Of a DNA stretch of 34,074 nt, positions 15,006-22,041 are shown one piece after another (the first letter of the stretch is position 1; every line of letters starts with the position of its first letter). Under the pieces are notes generated by a model. The model was not told the origin of the DNA. It did not search any database and worked only from the letters and a program-made list of their open reading frames with translations. Position numbers and translations under genes: made by a program. This DNA comes from Bacteroidaceae bacterium. GTDB lineage: Bacteria > Bacteroidota > Bacteroidia > Bacteroidales > Bacteroidaceae. Location: assembly GCA_017548075.1 (NCBI GenBank), contig JAFYNL010000039.1, positions 1 through 34,074 of the forward strand. Reading direction: 5' to 3'.

Positions 15006-16159
15006 TGCAGGGCTTTCTGTTTGTTAAGGACTGGGTTTGCGTACATTGTGAGGATGCGTTCCCTGAGGAAAGCCTCGTCTTTGTTCTCCACCTGAACGAG
15101 GTCGATACGGCTCTGCAAGTAGGTTTCGAAGGTTTTCTTCTCCTCCGAAGTATATTTATCGGCATAATCCGAAGTGCCTTGAAGTAAATCGAGGGCAACA
15201 TAATTGCCTGGATAGAGCTGATAGCCTGCATGAATCTGCTTGTCGATTCGGCGGGCAATCTCTGTAAAGACCTCTGTCTTAGGCAGTTCCGCAAGTTCGT
15301 CGAGCCAGTTGTTGATGGGAGGAGTCGCTTCGTAATGGATGCGGCCCTTCTTTCCCATAATGCCCGTCTTCATGTTGTCGAGGTCGTCTTGCTTGCTCTT
15401 CTTGAAGCTCGGATTGTCCCTCTTTTGCTGGAACTCCTGCGCCTTGAGGTAGTCGCAAGGATCGTACTCATAACTGATACTGAGGGGCACGAGGTTGAGT
15501 TCCTTGAGTCGGTCTACGATTTCACCTTCTCCAGCCATCGCAAACATCTTGAGCAGAGACTCTTGCGTCTGGTCACTACTATCCTTGGCTCTGCCTTCTC
15601 GTTGAGCAATCCAGATGTTTTCGTGCTTCTCTTGGATGGCATAATGCATATAGCGACTCATCGTTTGACTGCTCTCCAAGAGTTCTCGAGGACTGAGGCC
15701 TCGCTTAACCGTGAAGGCTTTATTGAGCTTGACGAGCGTCTTAATCCAAGGATAGATGAGGAGATTGTCGCCTATCGCTATCTCGCAGGTCGTTGGGAAT
15801 TTATGTTCATGAAGCATCAGGTCGAGGATAGCGCTGTCGAGGACGATATCACGATGATTGCTGATGAAAGTATAACGTTCCGGACCAGGTTCTATCCCAC
15901 TATAAGCGAAGGTGCAACCCGTGCTGCATTTGCGAAGGATGTACTTCACGACGGGCTTCATGAAGCGGAGCTGGAACTGCAAAGGCGTGTTCACTCCGAT
16001 GAAAGCCAAGCGAATGAGGCCGTTCCTCACCCACTTCGGCATCCAAGGAACGAAGCCTTTCAGCATCCGCGAAAACTGCCTGTCGGCAAGCAAGGAATTG
16101 ACCGCTTGCTTTATCTCGCCTTCAGCAAAGGGACGAATCTCGTCGAACTCGTGATTCAT
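15002..16159 (-). CDS. Lysophospholipid-type acyltransferase
   Basis: The 385-residue protein has PlsC/PlsB-like features. These are an acceptor motif in FISNHRDIVLDSA (98-110), LNKAFTVKRGLSPREL (145-160, like the R-G motif) and IWIAQREGRAKD (182-193, like the EGxR motif). It probably esterifies glycerophospholipid or lipid-A-related acceptors in the inner membrane. The histidine and aspartate of the catalytic motif (His102, Asp108) are separated by five residues rather than the canonical four. The gene overlaps ddl upstream and the NigD-like gene downstream by 4 nt each. A partly different substrate class cannot be excluded. Confidence 0.82.
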   Translation of the reverse strand: MNHEFDEIRPFAEGEIKQAVNSLLADRQFSRMLKGFVPWMPKWVRNGLIRLAFIGVNTPLQFQLRFMKPVVKYILRKCSTGCTFAYSGIEPGPERYTFISNHRDIVLDSAILDLMLHEHKFPTTCEIAIGDNLLIYPWIKTLVKLNKAFTVKRGLSPRELLESSQTMSRYMHYAIQEKHENIWIAQREGRAKDSSDQTQESLLKMFAMAGEGEIVDRLKELNLVPLSISYEYDPCDYLKAQEFQQKRDNPSFKKSKQDDLDNMKTGIMGKKGRIHYEATPPINNWLDELAELPKTEVFTEIARRIDKQIHAGYQLYPGNYVALDLLQGTSDYADKYTSEEKKTFETYLQSRIDLVQVENKDEAFLRERILTMYANPVLNKQKALQ

Positions 16160-17136
16160 AACCTATCTTCTATGATATCAGTCATTACGTCGCGAATGTC
16201 CAGACCTGCGGCACGAACTTGCTGAGGGATGAAACTCGTGGCTGTCATGCCTGGAGTTGTGTTGATTTCGAGCAGGTTAATCTTTTCGCCTTCCGTTATG
16301 ATGTAGTCGATGCGGATGATTCCGTAGCATCCCAAGATGTTGTAAATCATCGAGGTCAACTTGCTGACTCTTTCCGCAAGGCTCTCGCTTATTCGGGCTG
16401 GTGTGATTTCGTCGCTCTCATTATTATACTTGGCGGCATAGTCGAAGAACTCGTTCTTTGAAACCACTTCTGTGATGGGGAACACAACACTCTTGGTCTT
16501 CGTCTTGTAGCAACCGCAAGTCAGCTCTGTTCCTCCCATGAAAGCCTCCACCATCACGTCTTCGCCTTCCTTCAGAGCAAGTTCGATAGCAGGACGAAGC
16601 GCTTCGATTGTCTTCACCTTTGTCGTGCCGAAAGAGGAACCGCCTCGAGAAGGCTTCACGAAGCAAGGAAGTCCTATTCGAGAAACAATCTCTTCGTCCG
16701 AAACCTCTTTATCGTGACCTATCTTGACCAACAGACTGTCCGCCACTGAAACACCAAAGGCTCGCATGTAGTTGTTGAGCACGAACTTGTCGTAGGTCAT
16801 AGCCTCCACGAGCACGCCACAAGTGGAATAAGGCATCTTTATGAGGTCGAAGTAGCCCTGCAACTCGCCGTTCTCGCCTGGAGCGCCATGAATGGTGATG
16901 TAAGCGAAGTCGGGATGAACCGTCCCTCCCTCAGCCTCGAAGCTGAAGTCGTCACGATTGACCTTCGAACGACTGCCGTCAGGAAGCAAAGCCTCCCATT
17001 TGCCGGCATGAATCTCTACCTTATATATATTATAACGCTCAGGGTCGATAAACGAGGCGATGCCTTCTGCACTTCGCATGCTCACATCATGTTCCGAGCT
17101 ATCGCCCCCACAAACTATTGCTACTGTTTTCTTCAT
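16156..17136 (-). CDS. ddl: D-alanine--D-alanine ligase
   Basis: This ATP-grasp enzyme joins two D-alanines for peptidoglycan precursor synthesis in the cytoplasm. The 326-residue protein opens with IVCGGDSSEHDVSMRS, which corresponds to the Ddl N-terminal signature. It contains HGAPGENGELQG, the PSRGGSSFGTTKV nucleotide-binding loop and ends with the metal-binding LLEINTTPGMTATS signature. It overlaps rluD upstream and the acyltransferase gene downstream by 4 nt each (ATGA). Confidence 0.96.
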   Translation of the reverse strand: MKKTVAIVCGGDSSEHDVSMRSAEGIASFIDPERYNIYKVEIHAGKWEALLPDGSRSKVNRDDFSFEAEGGTVHPDFAYITIHGAPGENGELQGYFDLIKMPYSTCGVLVEAMTYDKFVLNNYMRAFGVSVADSLLVKIGHDKEVSDEEIVSRIGLPCFVKPSRGGSSFGTTKVKTIEALRPAIELALKEGEDVMVEAFMGGTELTCGCYKTKTKSVVFPITEVVSKNEFFDYAAKYNNESDEITPARISESLAERVSKLTSMIYNILGCYGIIRIDYIITEGEKINLLEINTTPGMTATSFIPQQVRAAGLDIRDVMTDIIEDRL

Positions 17137-18206
17137 ATGTTATTGTTTGATGTCGTTCTTTTTCTCCATTTATTCAATAATGCTTCCATATCCTCAGGCA
17201 GTTCCGACGAAAAGAACATTTCCTTTTCCGTTACAGGATGTACGAAGCCGAGTGTCTTTGCATGAAGAGCCTGCCGAGGACAAAGTTCCATGCAGTTGTG
17301 GATGAAAGCCTTATAGGAAGCCGTTTGCTCTCCTCGGAGGATTTGACACCCTCCATATCGCTCGTCACCAAAGAGCGGATGACCGATATGCCGCATGTGT
17401 GCCCTGATTTGATGCGTCCTTCCTGTCTCCAAATGGCACTCCACGAGCGTTACAGGACCGAAGCGTTCGAGCACTTTATAATGCGTGACTGCAGGCTTTC
17501 CAATCTCTCCATCCATCGGATAAACTGCCATTTGCAGGCGGTCCTTCGGATGCCGACCTATGTTGCCCGTAATGGTTCCCTCATCATCTCCGAAAGGTCC
17601 CCAAACGAGGGCATTATATTCTCGACGACAAGTATGATAGAAGAACTGCTTTGCCAAGTGTGTCTTCGCATCCGCAGTCTTTGCCACGACCAAGAGGCCG
17701 CTCGTGTCTTTGTCAATTCGATGCACCAATCCAACCGTCGGATCGTTGGGGTCGAAGGTCTTATCATCACGAAGATGCCAAGCTATCGCGTTAACCAAAG
17801 TACCTTCGTAGTTGCCGCAACCTGGATGAACCACAAGGCCTGCAGGTTTGTTGATAACGAGCAGGACTTCATCTTCGTAGACGACATCAAGCGGCAAGTC
17901 CTCAGGAACAATTTCCCAATCGCGCTTCGGATGATCGAGAACAAGCGTAATGATGTCGCCAGCCTTGACCTTATAGTTGCTCTTGATGGGTTTGTCGTTG
18001 GCTCGGATGCTTCCTGCTTCGGCAGCTTTCTGGATGCGGTTGCGACTCGTTCCGGGCATGTGGTCCATCAGGAACTTGTCCACGCGAACTGAGCTCTGAC
18101 CTTTATCTACCTCGATGCGCCAATGCTCGTGCTCTTCAGGTTGCTCCTCCGAGAGTTCCTCCAGAAGCTCGTCATCAAAAAGTATGTCTTCCTCCAGTTC
18201 TGCCAT
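17133..18206 (-). CDS. rluD: RluA-family 23S rRNA pseudouridine synthase (RluD-like)
   Basis: This 357-residue protein has an acidic N-terminal tail (1-28), an S4 RNA-binding domain (about 38-95) and an RluA catalytic domain. The motif HRIDKDTSGLLVVAK starts at 162 and its catalytic Asp is Asp165. Later segments ETGRTHQIRAHM and GHPLFGDERYGG are typical. RluD modifies helix 69 of 23S rRNA; a related RluA-type specificity is possible. It starts 15 nt after the PASTA protein gene and overlaps ddl by 4 nt. Confidence 0.92.
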   Translation of the reverse strand: MAELEEDILFDDELLEELSEEQPEEHEHWRIEVDKGQSSVRVDKFLMDHMPGTSRNRIQKAAEAGSIRANDKPIKSNYKVKAGDIITLVLDHPKRDWEIVPEDLPLDVVYEDEVLLVINKPAGLVVHPGCGNYEGTLVNAIAWHLRDDKTFDPNDPTVGLVHRIDKDTSGLLVVAKTADAKTHLAKQFFYHTCRREYNALVWGPFGDDEGTITGNIGRHPKDRLQMAVYPMDGEIGKPAVTHYKVLERFGPVTLVECHLETGRTHQIRAHMRHIGHPLFGDERYGGCQILRGEQTASYKAFIHNCMELCPRQALHAKTLGFVHPVTEKEMFFSSELPEDMEALLNKWRKRTTSNNNI

Positions 18207-18221
18207 CCCAGAAAGTCGAAA

Positions 18222-18860
18222 CTAGAAAATCTCCTCTTCGTATCCGTCGAGAGGCTCAAATATTTCAGAGTCCAAAGAGTCGCCGAACTCGTCCTCGCCA
18301 CTTCCGTAATCAGTATTGCCGATAACGAGTGTTACAGGCGCATCGTTAGGCACCCGCTCGCCCGTATAGACCTCTCTGCCATTCACTTTAAGGGCAATCA
18401 CCCAATCGGGGTCGCCTGGCACGAACTCCATCGGACCTATCTTGAAACCGAGGGCTCGCAGACGGGCTTCAGCTTCGCGGCGAGAGCAGTTGCCTGCAAT
18501 GTCGGGAATCGTATTCATGGGTGTCTGTTTCTGATTGATGGTGAGATAGATTTCGCGACCTGATTTCACACGACTTCCACCCTCGGGCTTCTGTTCCAGC
18601 ACAATGCCGGCAGGCTGCTTGCGGACATAAGCGGAGTCCACCACCACTGCCACCAAGTCGAGTTCCTCGAGGGCATACTCGGCATCGTTAATCATCATGC
18701 CTTTCACTTCGGGCACATCCACACTTTCGCCATGCTTCGTGTAATACGTCATCCATATCCAGAGCACTATGCAGAGCGCTACTGCAACAAGCGCCATCGC
18801 CAATATGTTCCTAAAGACATAGGAACCGAAGAACTTCTTCTTGGAATCTTCCCGAGCCAT
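18222..18860 (-). CDS. Membrane-anchored PASTA-domain protein
   Basis: The 212-residue protein has a short basic cytoplasmic start, one membrane segment (about 17-37) and two extracytoplasmic PASTA repeats at roughly 47-113 and 116-186, beginning VDVPEVKG and MNTIPDIAG. It ends with an acidic tail (about 187-212). PASTA domains bind muropeptides or beta-lactams in PBPs and PknB-type kinases; here there is no kinase or transpeptidase domain. Its position before rluD and ddl suggests a cell-wall role. It has the clearest promoter of this operon (18888-18918). Confidence 0.9.
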   Translation of the reverse strand: MAREDSKKKFFGSYVFRNILAMALVAVALCIVLWIWMTYYTKHGESVDVPEVKGMMINDAEYALEELDLVAVVVDSAYVRKQPAGIVLEQKPEGGSRVKSGREIYLTINQKQTPMNTIPDIAGNCSRREAEARLRALGFKIGPMEFVPGDPDWVIALKVNGREVYTGERVPNDAPVTLVIGNTDYGSGEDEFGDSLDSEIFEPLDGYEEEIF

Positions 18861-18887
18861 AATACGATTTCTTTATTATTTACGCGA

Positions 18888-18918
18888 CAAAGGTACGAAT
18901 AAGCAAGCAGAATACAAA
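18888..18918 (-). promoter_or_regulatory. Promoter of the PASTA-rluD-ddl operon
   Basis: On the minus strand TTTG (18918-18915), a 19-nt spacer and TACCTTTG (18895-18888) fit the consensus fully. The spacer (TATTCTGCTTGCTTATTCG) closely resembles that of the promoter at 20776-20806: the two 31-nt stretches differ at four positions. Confidence 0.75.
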
Positions 18919-18982
18919 GAAAAAACAAATTTTTCTTTTATTATCGAGCGAGAGTACCTTCGACTATAGTCAAAGATACTAA

Positions 18983-19020
18983 TAAAAAAGAAAAAGAAGT
19001 AAAGTTTCCCTTACTTCTTT
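18983..19020 (-). terminator. Rho-independent terminator of rpmH
   Basis: A perfect 10-bp stem (AAAGAAGTAA at 18993-19002 with TTACTTCTTT at 19011-19020) closes an 8-nt loop. On the minus strand it is followed by a T-rich run (TTTTTCTTTTTTATT), 24 nt after the L34 stop codon. Confidence 0.8.
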
Positions 19021-19043
19021 TCCTATTTGTTGCAAATTTGTGT

Positions 19044-19199
19044 TTACTTACCGTGTCTTTCGTCTGAAACGGTGAGCTTCTTGCGACCTTTAGCGCGACG
19101 AGAAGCCAAAACACGACGACCTGTAGCGGTAGTCATTCTCTGACGGAAACCGTGCTTGTTGTTGCGGCGACGGTTGTGGGGTTGAAATGTTCTTTTCAT
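19044..19199 (-). CDS. rpmH: 50S ribosomal protein L34
   Basis: A 51-residue, very basic protein is encoded here. It begins [20 protein letters not shown] and contains the L34 signature [22 protein letters not shown]. The C-terminus is SDERHGK. L34 is a small component of the large ribosomal subunit. It has its own promoter and terminator, so it appears monocistronic, and it is divergent from efp. The rnpA gene that often follows rpmH in other bacteria is not present here. Confidence 0.97.
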   Translation of the reverse strand: MKRTFQPHNRRRNNKHGFRQRMTTATGRRVLASRRAKGRKKLTVSDERHGK

Positions 19200-19244
19200 A
19201 TCTTATTAAGCTTAATATTTATATGCGCATTACGATTCGGGGTG

Positions 19245-19275
19245 CAAAATTAAGCCTTTTTTTTCATTTACACAA
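19245..19275 (-). promoter_or_regulatory. Promoter of rpmH
   Basis: On the minus strand TTG (19275-19273), 20 nt and TAATTTTG (19252-19245) fit the Bacteroidetes consensus; the predicted start is about 40 nt before the L34 ATG. Confidence 0.6.
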
Positions 19276-19297
19276 GTATTGGGCAACTTTTTCTCCT

Positions 19298-19321
19298 CTT
19301 ATTTTCTTATTTTCTCATTTT
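19298..19321. repeat. CTTATTTT octamer repeat between rpmH and efp
   Basis: Three 8-nt units follow each other: CTTATTTT, CTTATTTT, CTCATTTT. The same octamer family is found at 20101-20132 and 23373-23396. Confidence 0.75.
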
Positions 19322-19326
19322 CTTCT

Positions 19327-19334
19327 TACCTTTG
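19327..19334 (+). promoter_or_regulatory. -7 box TACCTTTG of efp
   Basis: TACCTTTG followed by CACC fits the -7 element, 43 nt before the efp ATG. The upstream 19-21 nt position falls in the CTTATTTT octamer repeat and has no TTTG. Confidence 0.55.
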
Positions 19335-19352
19335 CACCAAAATCAATGACCT

Positions 19353-19373
19353 ATAACCAATAAACAATAACCA
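19353..19373. repeat. ATAACCA heptamer repeat in the efp leader
   Basis: Three units (ATAACCA, ATAAACA, ATAACCA) end 4 nt before the efp ATG. Each carries a TAA on the plus strand, at 19354, 19361 and 19368, one in each reading frame. Confidence 0.8.
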
Positions 19374-19377
19374 TTTT

Positions 19378-19944
19378 ATGATTAATTCACAGGACATCAA
19401 GAAGGGCACCTGCATCCGTATGGACGGAAAGCTCTATTTCTGCATCGACTTCCTTCATCGCAAACCCGGAAAGGGCAACACTATCATGAACGTAACCCTG
19501 AAGGACGTTGTTAATGGCGGCGTTATCGAGAAGCGTTTCAACATTGGCGAGCGCCTCGAGGATGTACGCGTAGAGCGTCGCCCCTGCCAGTATCTCTATA
19601 AGGACGGAGACGACCTGGTGTTCATGAACAACGAGACTTACGAACAGATTACCATCGCTCCCGACCAGGTGAACGGCGTGAAGTTCCTCAAGGAGAGCGA
19701 AAACGTGGAAGTTGTGGTCGACGCAAGCACCGAGACTGTGCTCTATGCCGACGTTCCCGTCAAGGTACATCTGCAGGTTGTATGGACAGAGCCCGGACTG
19801 AAGGGCGATACTGCCACCAACACCTTGAAGCCCGCTCGCGTTGAGACTGGTGCCGAGATTCGCGTGCCTCTCTTCATCGAGGAAGGCGAGACAGTAGAGG
19901 TTGACAGCCGCGATGGCAGCTACCTCGGTCGAGTAAAGGAATAA
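19378..19944 (+). CDS. efp: Elongation factor P
   Basis: EF-P binds the ribosome between the P and E sites and relieves stalling at consecutive prolines. The 188-residue protein has the standard length and three-domain order: KOW-like domain (about 1-63), OB domain (64-127) and C-terminal OB domain (128-188). The tip of domain I reads KPGKGNT, with Lys32 at the position that is modified in many bacteria. No epmA or earP modification gene is in the window. It appears monocistronic, with its own -7 box and terminator. Confidence 0.96.
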   Translation: MINSQDIKKGTCIRMDGKLYFCIDFLHRKPGKGNTIMNVTLKDVVNGGVIEKRFNIGERLEDVRVERRPCQYLYKDGDDLVFMNNETYEQITIAPDQVNGVKFLKESENVEVVVDASTETVLYADVPVKVHLQVVWTEPGLKGDTATNTLKPARVETGAEIRVPLFIEEGETVEVDSRDGSYLGRVKE

Positions 19945-19964
19945 AAGCCTCACCCCTAACGGAT

Positions 19965-20062
19965 TAGAGAAGGCTGCGAGTAAGCGAGAGCAGAGTGATG
20001 CTTGCATCGACTATGCCAAGCGTGAGCAGTCTCGACGAAGTCAGTAGGGATTAGAGATTAGA
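19965..20062. other. Repeat-like intergenic sequence downstream of efp
   Basis: The interval between the efp stop codon and its terminator contains GCGAGTAAGCGAGAGCAG, TCGACTATGCC and CTCGACGAAGTC, which can partly pair with each other. It resembles, in word content, the stretches at 18950-18975 (CGAGCGAGAGTACCTTCGAC) and 20832-20857. It ends in TAG triplets spaced exactly 7 nt apart (20045, 20052, 20059). I read it as a member of a dispersed intergenic repeat family; no coding potential is evident. Confidence 0.45.
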
Positions 20063-20070
20063 GAAAAGTT

Positions 20071-20104
20071 AAGGGCTCCTGAGTAATCAGAAGCCCTTTT
20101 CTTA
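20071..20104 (+). terminator. Terminator of efp, possibly bidirectional
   Basis: AAGGGCT (20071-20077) pairs with AGCCCTT (20092-20098), with an inner CTGA/TCAG extension and a GTAA loop, followed by TTTTCTTATT. Transcription of the convergent minus-strand gene at 20126 would also meet it. Confidence 0.8.
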
Positions 20105-20132
20105 TTATCTTATTTTCTAATTTTCTTATTTC
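20101..20132. repeat. CTTATTTT octamer repeat overlapping a stop codon
   Basis: Four 8-nt units (CTTATTAT, CTTATTTT, CTAATTTT, CTTATTTC) run in register. The stop codon of the minus-strand gene (20126-20128) lies in the last unit. Confidence 0.75.
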
Positions 20133-20752
20133 TCCAGCACCTTTTTGCCGCCACGGATGAAGATTCCGTTCTTCGCCTTGCTTACACGCTGACCTGCAAG
20201 ATTGTAAATCTTATCGTCCGTTGTCAGTTGTCCGTTGTCGATTGTCTTTATGCCTGTCGGATCATCCGTAATCAAGACATTCCCAGTCACGCCAACGCTA
20301 TAAGAGGCCTCTGCTGAGATGTTCACGAGGAGCGACTCGCCAACGGTTTCCACCTGATACTCGCCAGTAGGAGCATCCTCGTCGGCCTCCACACAGAAAC
20401 TCAAGAGCGGACCTTCCTCGCCACTAAACAAGTCGCCTCCAATGGAACTGATGAGGAGTTTCAGGTTGCCGTTATCCAAGACATTCGTCAGGATTTCGTG
20501 AGCCGTAGTACGGTTCCCGTATAGCGTGGCAACGGGATTGCCGTCCTCGTCGAGAACCACATTCAGGCCTTCGGGCAACTGAATCTCAGCCTCCAAGCAA
20601 GTCAGGTCGGTTGCGGTATTCCTCATGCAAAGCTCGATGTTCGTCGTCGTGCCAGGCATAAGGGCTACGTCCGTGAAATAGAACGCATTGTCCTGAGCCA
20701 GAGCAGAGCCCCAAGCCATCGTAGCAAGCAGGAGAAAATAAAGTTTCTTCAT
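20126..20752 (-). CDS. Secreted cohesin-like domain protein with C-terminal tail
   Basis: The 208-residue protein has a signal peptide (about 1-20, ending SALAQ). A beta-sandwich of about 22-155 has the look of a cohesin-type or Ig-like domain: opening PGTTTNIELCM, LTCLEAEIQLPEG, then LLSFCVEADEDAPTGEY. The C-terminal tail IYNLAGQRVSKAKNGIFIRG...KKVLEK is the short motif found at the end of many Prevotella secreted proteins and may be a sorting or surface-retention signal. Between domain and tail, residues TIDNGQLTTD are encoded by a DNA heptamer repeat (20220-20247). I used the ATG at 20752 because it begins the signal peptide. Function is unknown. Confidence 0.8.
   Translation of the reverse strand: MKKLYFLLLATMAWGSALAQDNAFYFTDVALMPGTTTNIELCMRNTATDLTCLEAEIQLPEGLNVVLDEDGNPVATLYGNRTTAHEILTNVLDNGNLKLLISSIGGDLFSGEEGPLLSFCVEADEDAPTGEYQVETVGESLLVNISAEASYSVGVTGNVLITDDPTGIKTIDNGQLTTDDKIYNLAGQRVSKAKNGIFIRGGKKVLEK
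20220..20247. repeat. GTTGTCN heptamer repeat inside a coding sequence
   Basis: Four units (GTTGTCA, GTTGTCC, GTTGTCG, ATTGTCT) lie inside the gene at 20126-20752. They encode the linker TIDNGQLTTD on the minus strand without a stop codon in the used frame. Confidence 0.85.
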
Positions 20753-20775
20753 ACAGGTTTTCATGTTTGCGGGGG

Positions 20776-20806
20776 CAAAGTTACGAATAAGTGAGCACAA
20801 TACAAA
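20776..20806 (-). promoter_or_regulatory. Promoter of the cohesin-like gene
   Basis: On the minus strand TTTG (20806-20803), a 19-nt spacer and TAACTTTG (20783-20776) fit the consensus. The start of transcription would be close to 20770, giving a leader of about 20 nt before the ATG at 20752. Confidence 0.7.
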
Positions 20807-20858
20807 ATAAAAACCTATTTTTTATTTTTTTGTCGAACGAAAGTAAGTTCGGCGAAGC

Positions 20859-20890
20859 CAAAGTTACGAATAAGTGAGCAAAAAGCCAAA
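20859..20890 (-). promoter_or_regulatory. Second, duplicated promoter upstream of the cohesin-like gene
   Basis: TTTG (20890-20887), 20 nt and TAACTTTG (20866-20859) fit the consensus. The 22 nt at 20859-20880 are identical to 20776-20797, exactly 83 nt away, so the promoter core is duplicated. Confidence 0.6.
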
Positions 20891-20914
20891 TTTGTTTTGA
20901 ACTTTTCTTTTCTC

Positions 20915-21913
20915 TTACTTAATCAGGACTTTGTTGCCGTCTTTTATGTAGATTCCCTTTCGCGGATTGCTAACCTTTCGACCTTGGAGGTCGAATTGTT
21001 TCGCATTCTTGGTGTTCTCCACATTGGTTATTCCTGTAGCTGTGATTGCCACGATTGTGCCGAAGCCGCTCCAAGGTGCAGTAGTTCTGTATGCTTCTAC
21101 TGAAGCAGCAGGCACATGAAGCGTGGCAGAAGAGATAGGGGTTTCTTTAAACACATTGTTTCCTGTTTCAGGGACATTCCCGGCATAGCAATAGACATTG
21201 GTCAGGTTGTCGCAATATGAAAAAACATAGTCACTAATACGAGTTAGGGTCGAAGGAAGGGTGACAGAGGTCAATGCGTTACAGGCAATAAATGTACCTT
21301 CGTCGATGCTAGTCACGGAGTATGTCTGATCTTCGTATTCAAATTCCAAAGGAATTACCAAATCCCCACTTGCTCCCAATACGCCTTGCAGCATGGCTGT
21401 GTGACTCACTTTATCCAGAAAATAATACCAATCATTCATACTGATGCTTTCCGTAATACTTTCCAGCGTCAATGGTTCTCCTTCCGTCAGGCTGATCTGT
21501 CCGTCGTACCACCAGCATGAAAACTGAAAACTATTGGGCTCAAGGCCGTGTATGGTGAACGACACATTGAAAGGACATACGCAAATTGATGCCACATCCG
21601 GCTCTATAGGCTCTACACCTACGGACACAGAAACGGATTCTCCATTACTACCGCCGCTCATGCTGGGTGTTATATCAAAACCCTCCGTGGCGCAATTGCT
21701 GACAAACCCCTGTAGTTGCGCCGAAAGGATGTCCCCTTCTTTTAACAGGATAATCGTCCGCCTTATTTCATTTCCGTTCGCACGGCTCCGCATACTACGC
21801 ATACAGCCACTATTCTGAACATCAGATAATGTCAGCCCCTGAGCATTTACAGGAATGCCTGCCAACACAGGCAGCAATGCAGTAAGAATAAATAGTAGAA
21901 TTATCTTTTTCAT
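20915..21913 (-). CDS. Secreted BspA-like leucine-rich-repeat protein with C-terminal tail
   Basis: The 332-residue protein has a signal peptide (about 1-25, ending VNAQ). It then has a beta-rich region of unknown type (about 30-150) and BspA/LRR_5-type repeats from about 190, with YSVTSIDEGTFIACNALTSV and LPSTLTRISDYVFSYCDNLT. It ends with FDLQGRKVSNPRKGIYIKDG...KVLIK, the same tail as its neighbour. BspA-like LRR proteins of oral and gut Bacteroidales are surface proteins, some of which bind host matrix. I used the ATG at 21913 (MKKIILLF); an ATG at 21922 adds three residues. It is probably transcribed separately from the gene at 20126. Confidence 0.8.
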   Translation of the reverse strand: MKKIILLFILTALLPVLAGIPVNAQGLTLSDVQNSGCMRSMRSRANGNEIRRTIILLKEGDILSAQLQGFVSNCATEGFDITPSMSGGSNGESVSVSVGVEPIEPDVASICVCPFNVSFTIHGLEPNSFQFSCWWYDGQISLTEGEPLTLESITESISMNDWYYFLDKVSHTAMLQGVLGASGDLVIPLEFEYEDQTYSVTSIDEGTFIACNALTSVTLPSTLTRISDYVFSYCDNLTNVYCYAGNVPETGNNVFKETPISSATLHVPAASVEAYRTTAPWSGFGTIVAITATGITNVENTKNAKQFDLQGRKVSNPRKGIYIKDGNKVLIK

Positions 21914-21945
21914 GGTTCGCATATTTTAGGTTTCCTTTCTGAGTG

Positions 21946-21977
21946 CAAAGTTACAACAATTTTTCGAAACTTCCAAA
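21946..21977 (-). promoter_or_regulatory. Promoter of the BspA-like gene
   Basis: On the minus strand TTTG (21977-21974), 20 nt and TAACTTTG (21953-21946) fit the consensus. Its spacer does not resemble the shared spacer of the promoters at 18888, 20776 and 20859. Confidence 0.65.
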
Positions 21978-22041
21978 TTTTTCGGCAATTATTTTTATAT
22001 TTATAATAAAAATTCTTTTAGCAGAGAGCTTCGAGAACAAT

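Noticed and set aside
13264-16225. Plus-strand open frames opposite mnmA and the acyltransferase gene
   Set aside because: Antisense to certain genes; sequence is unlike any family I recognise.
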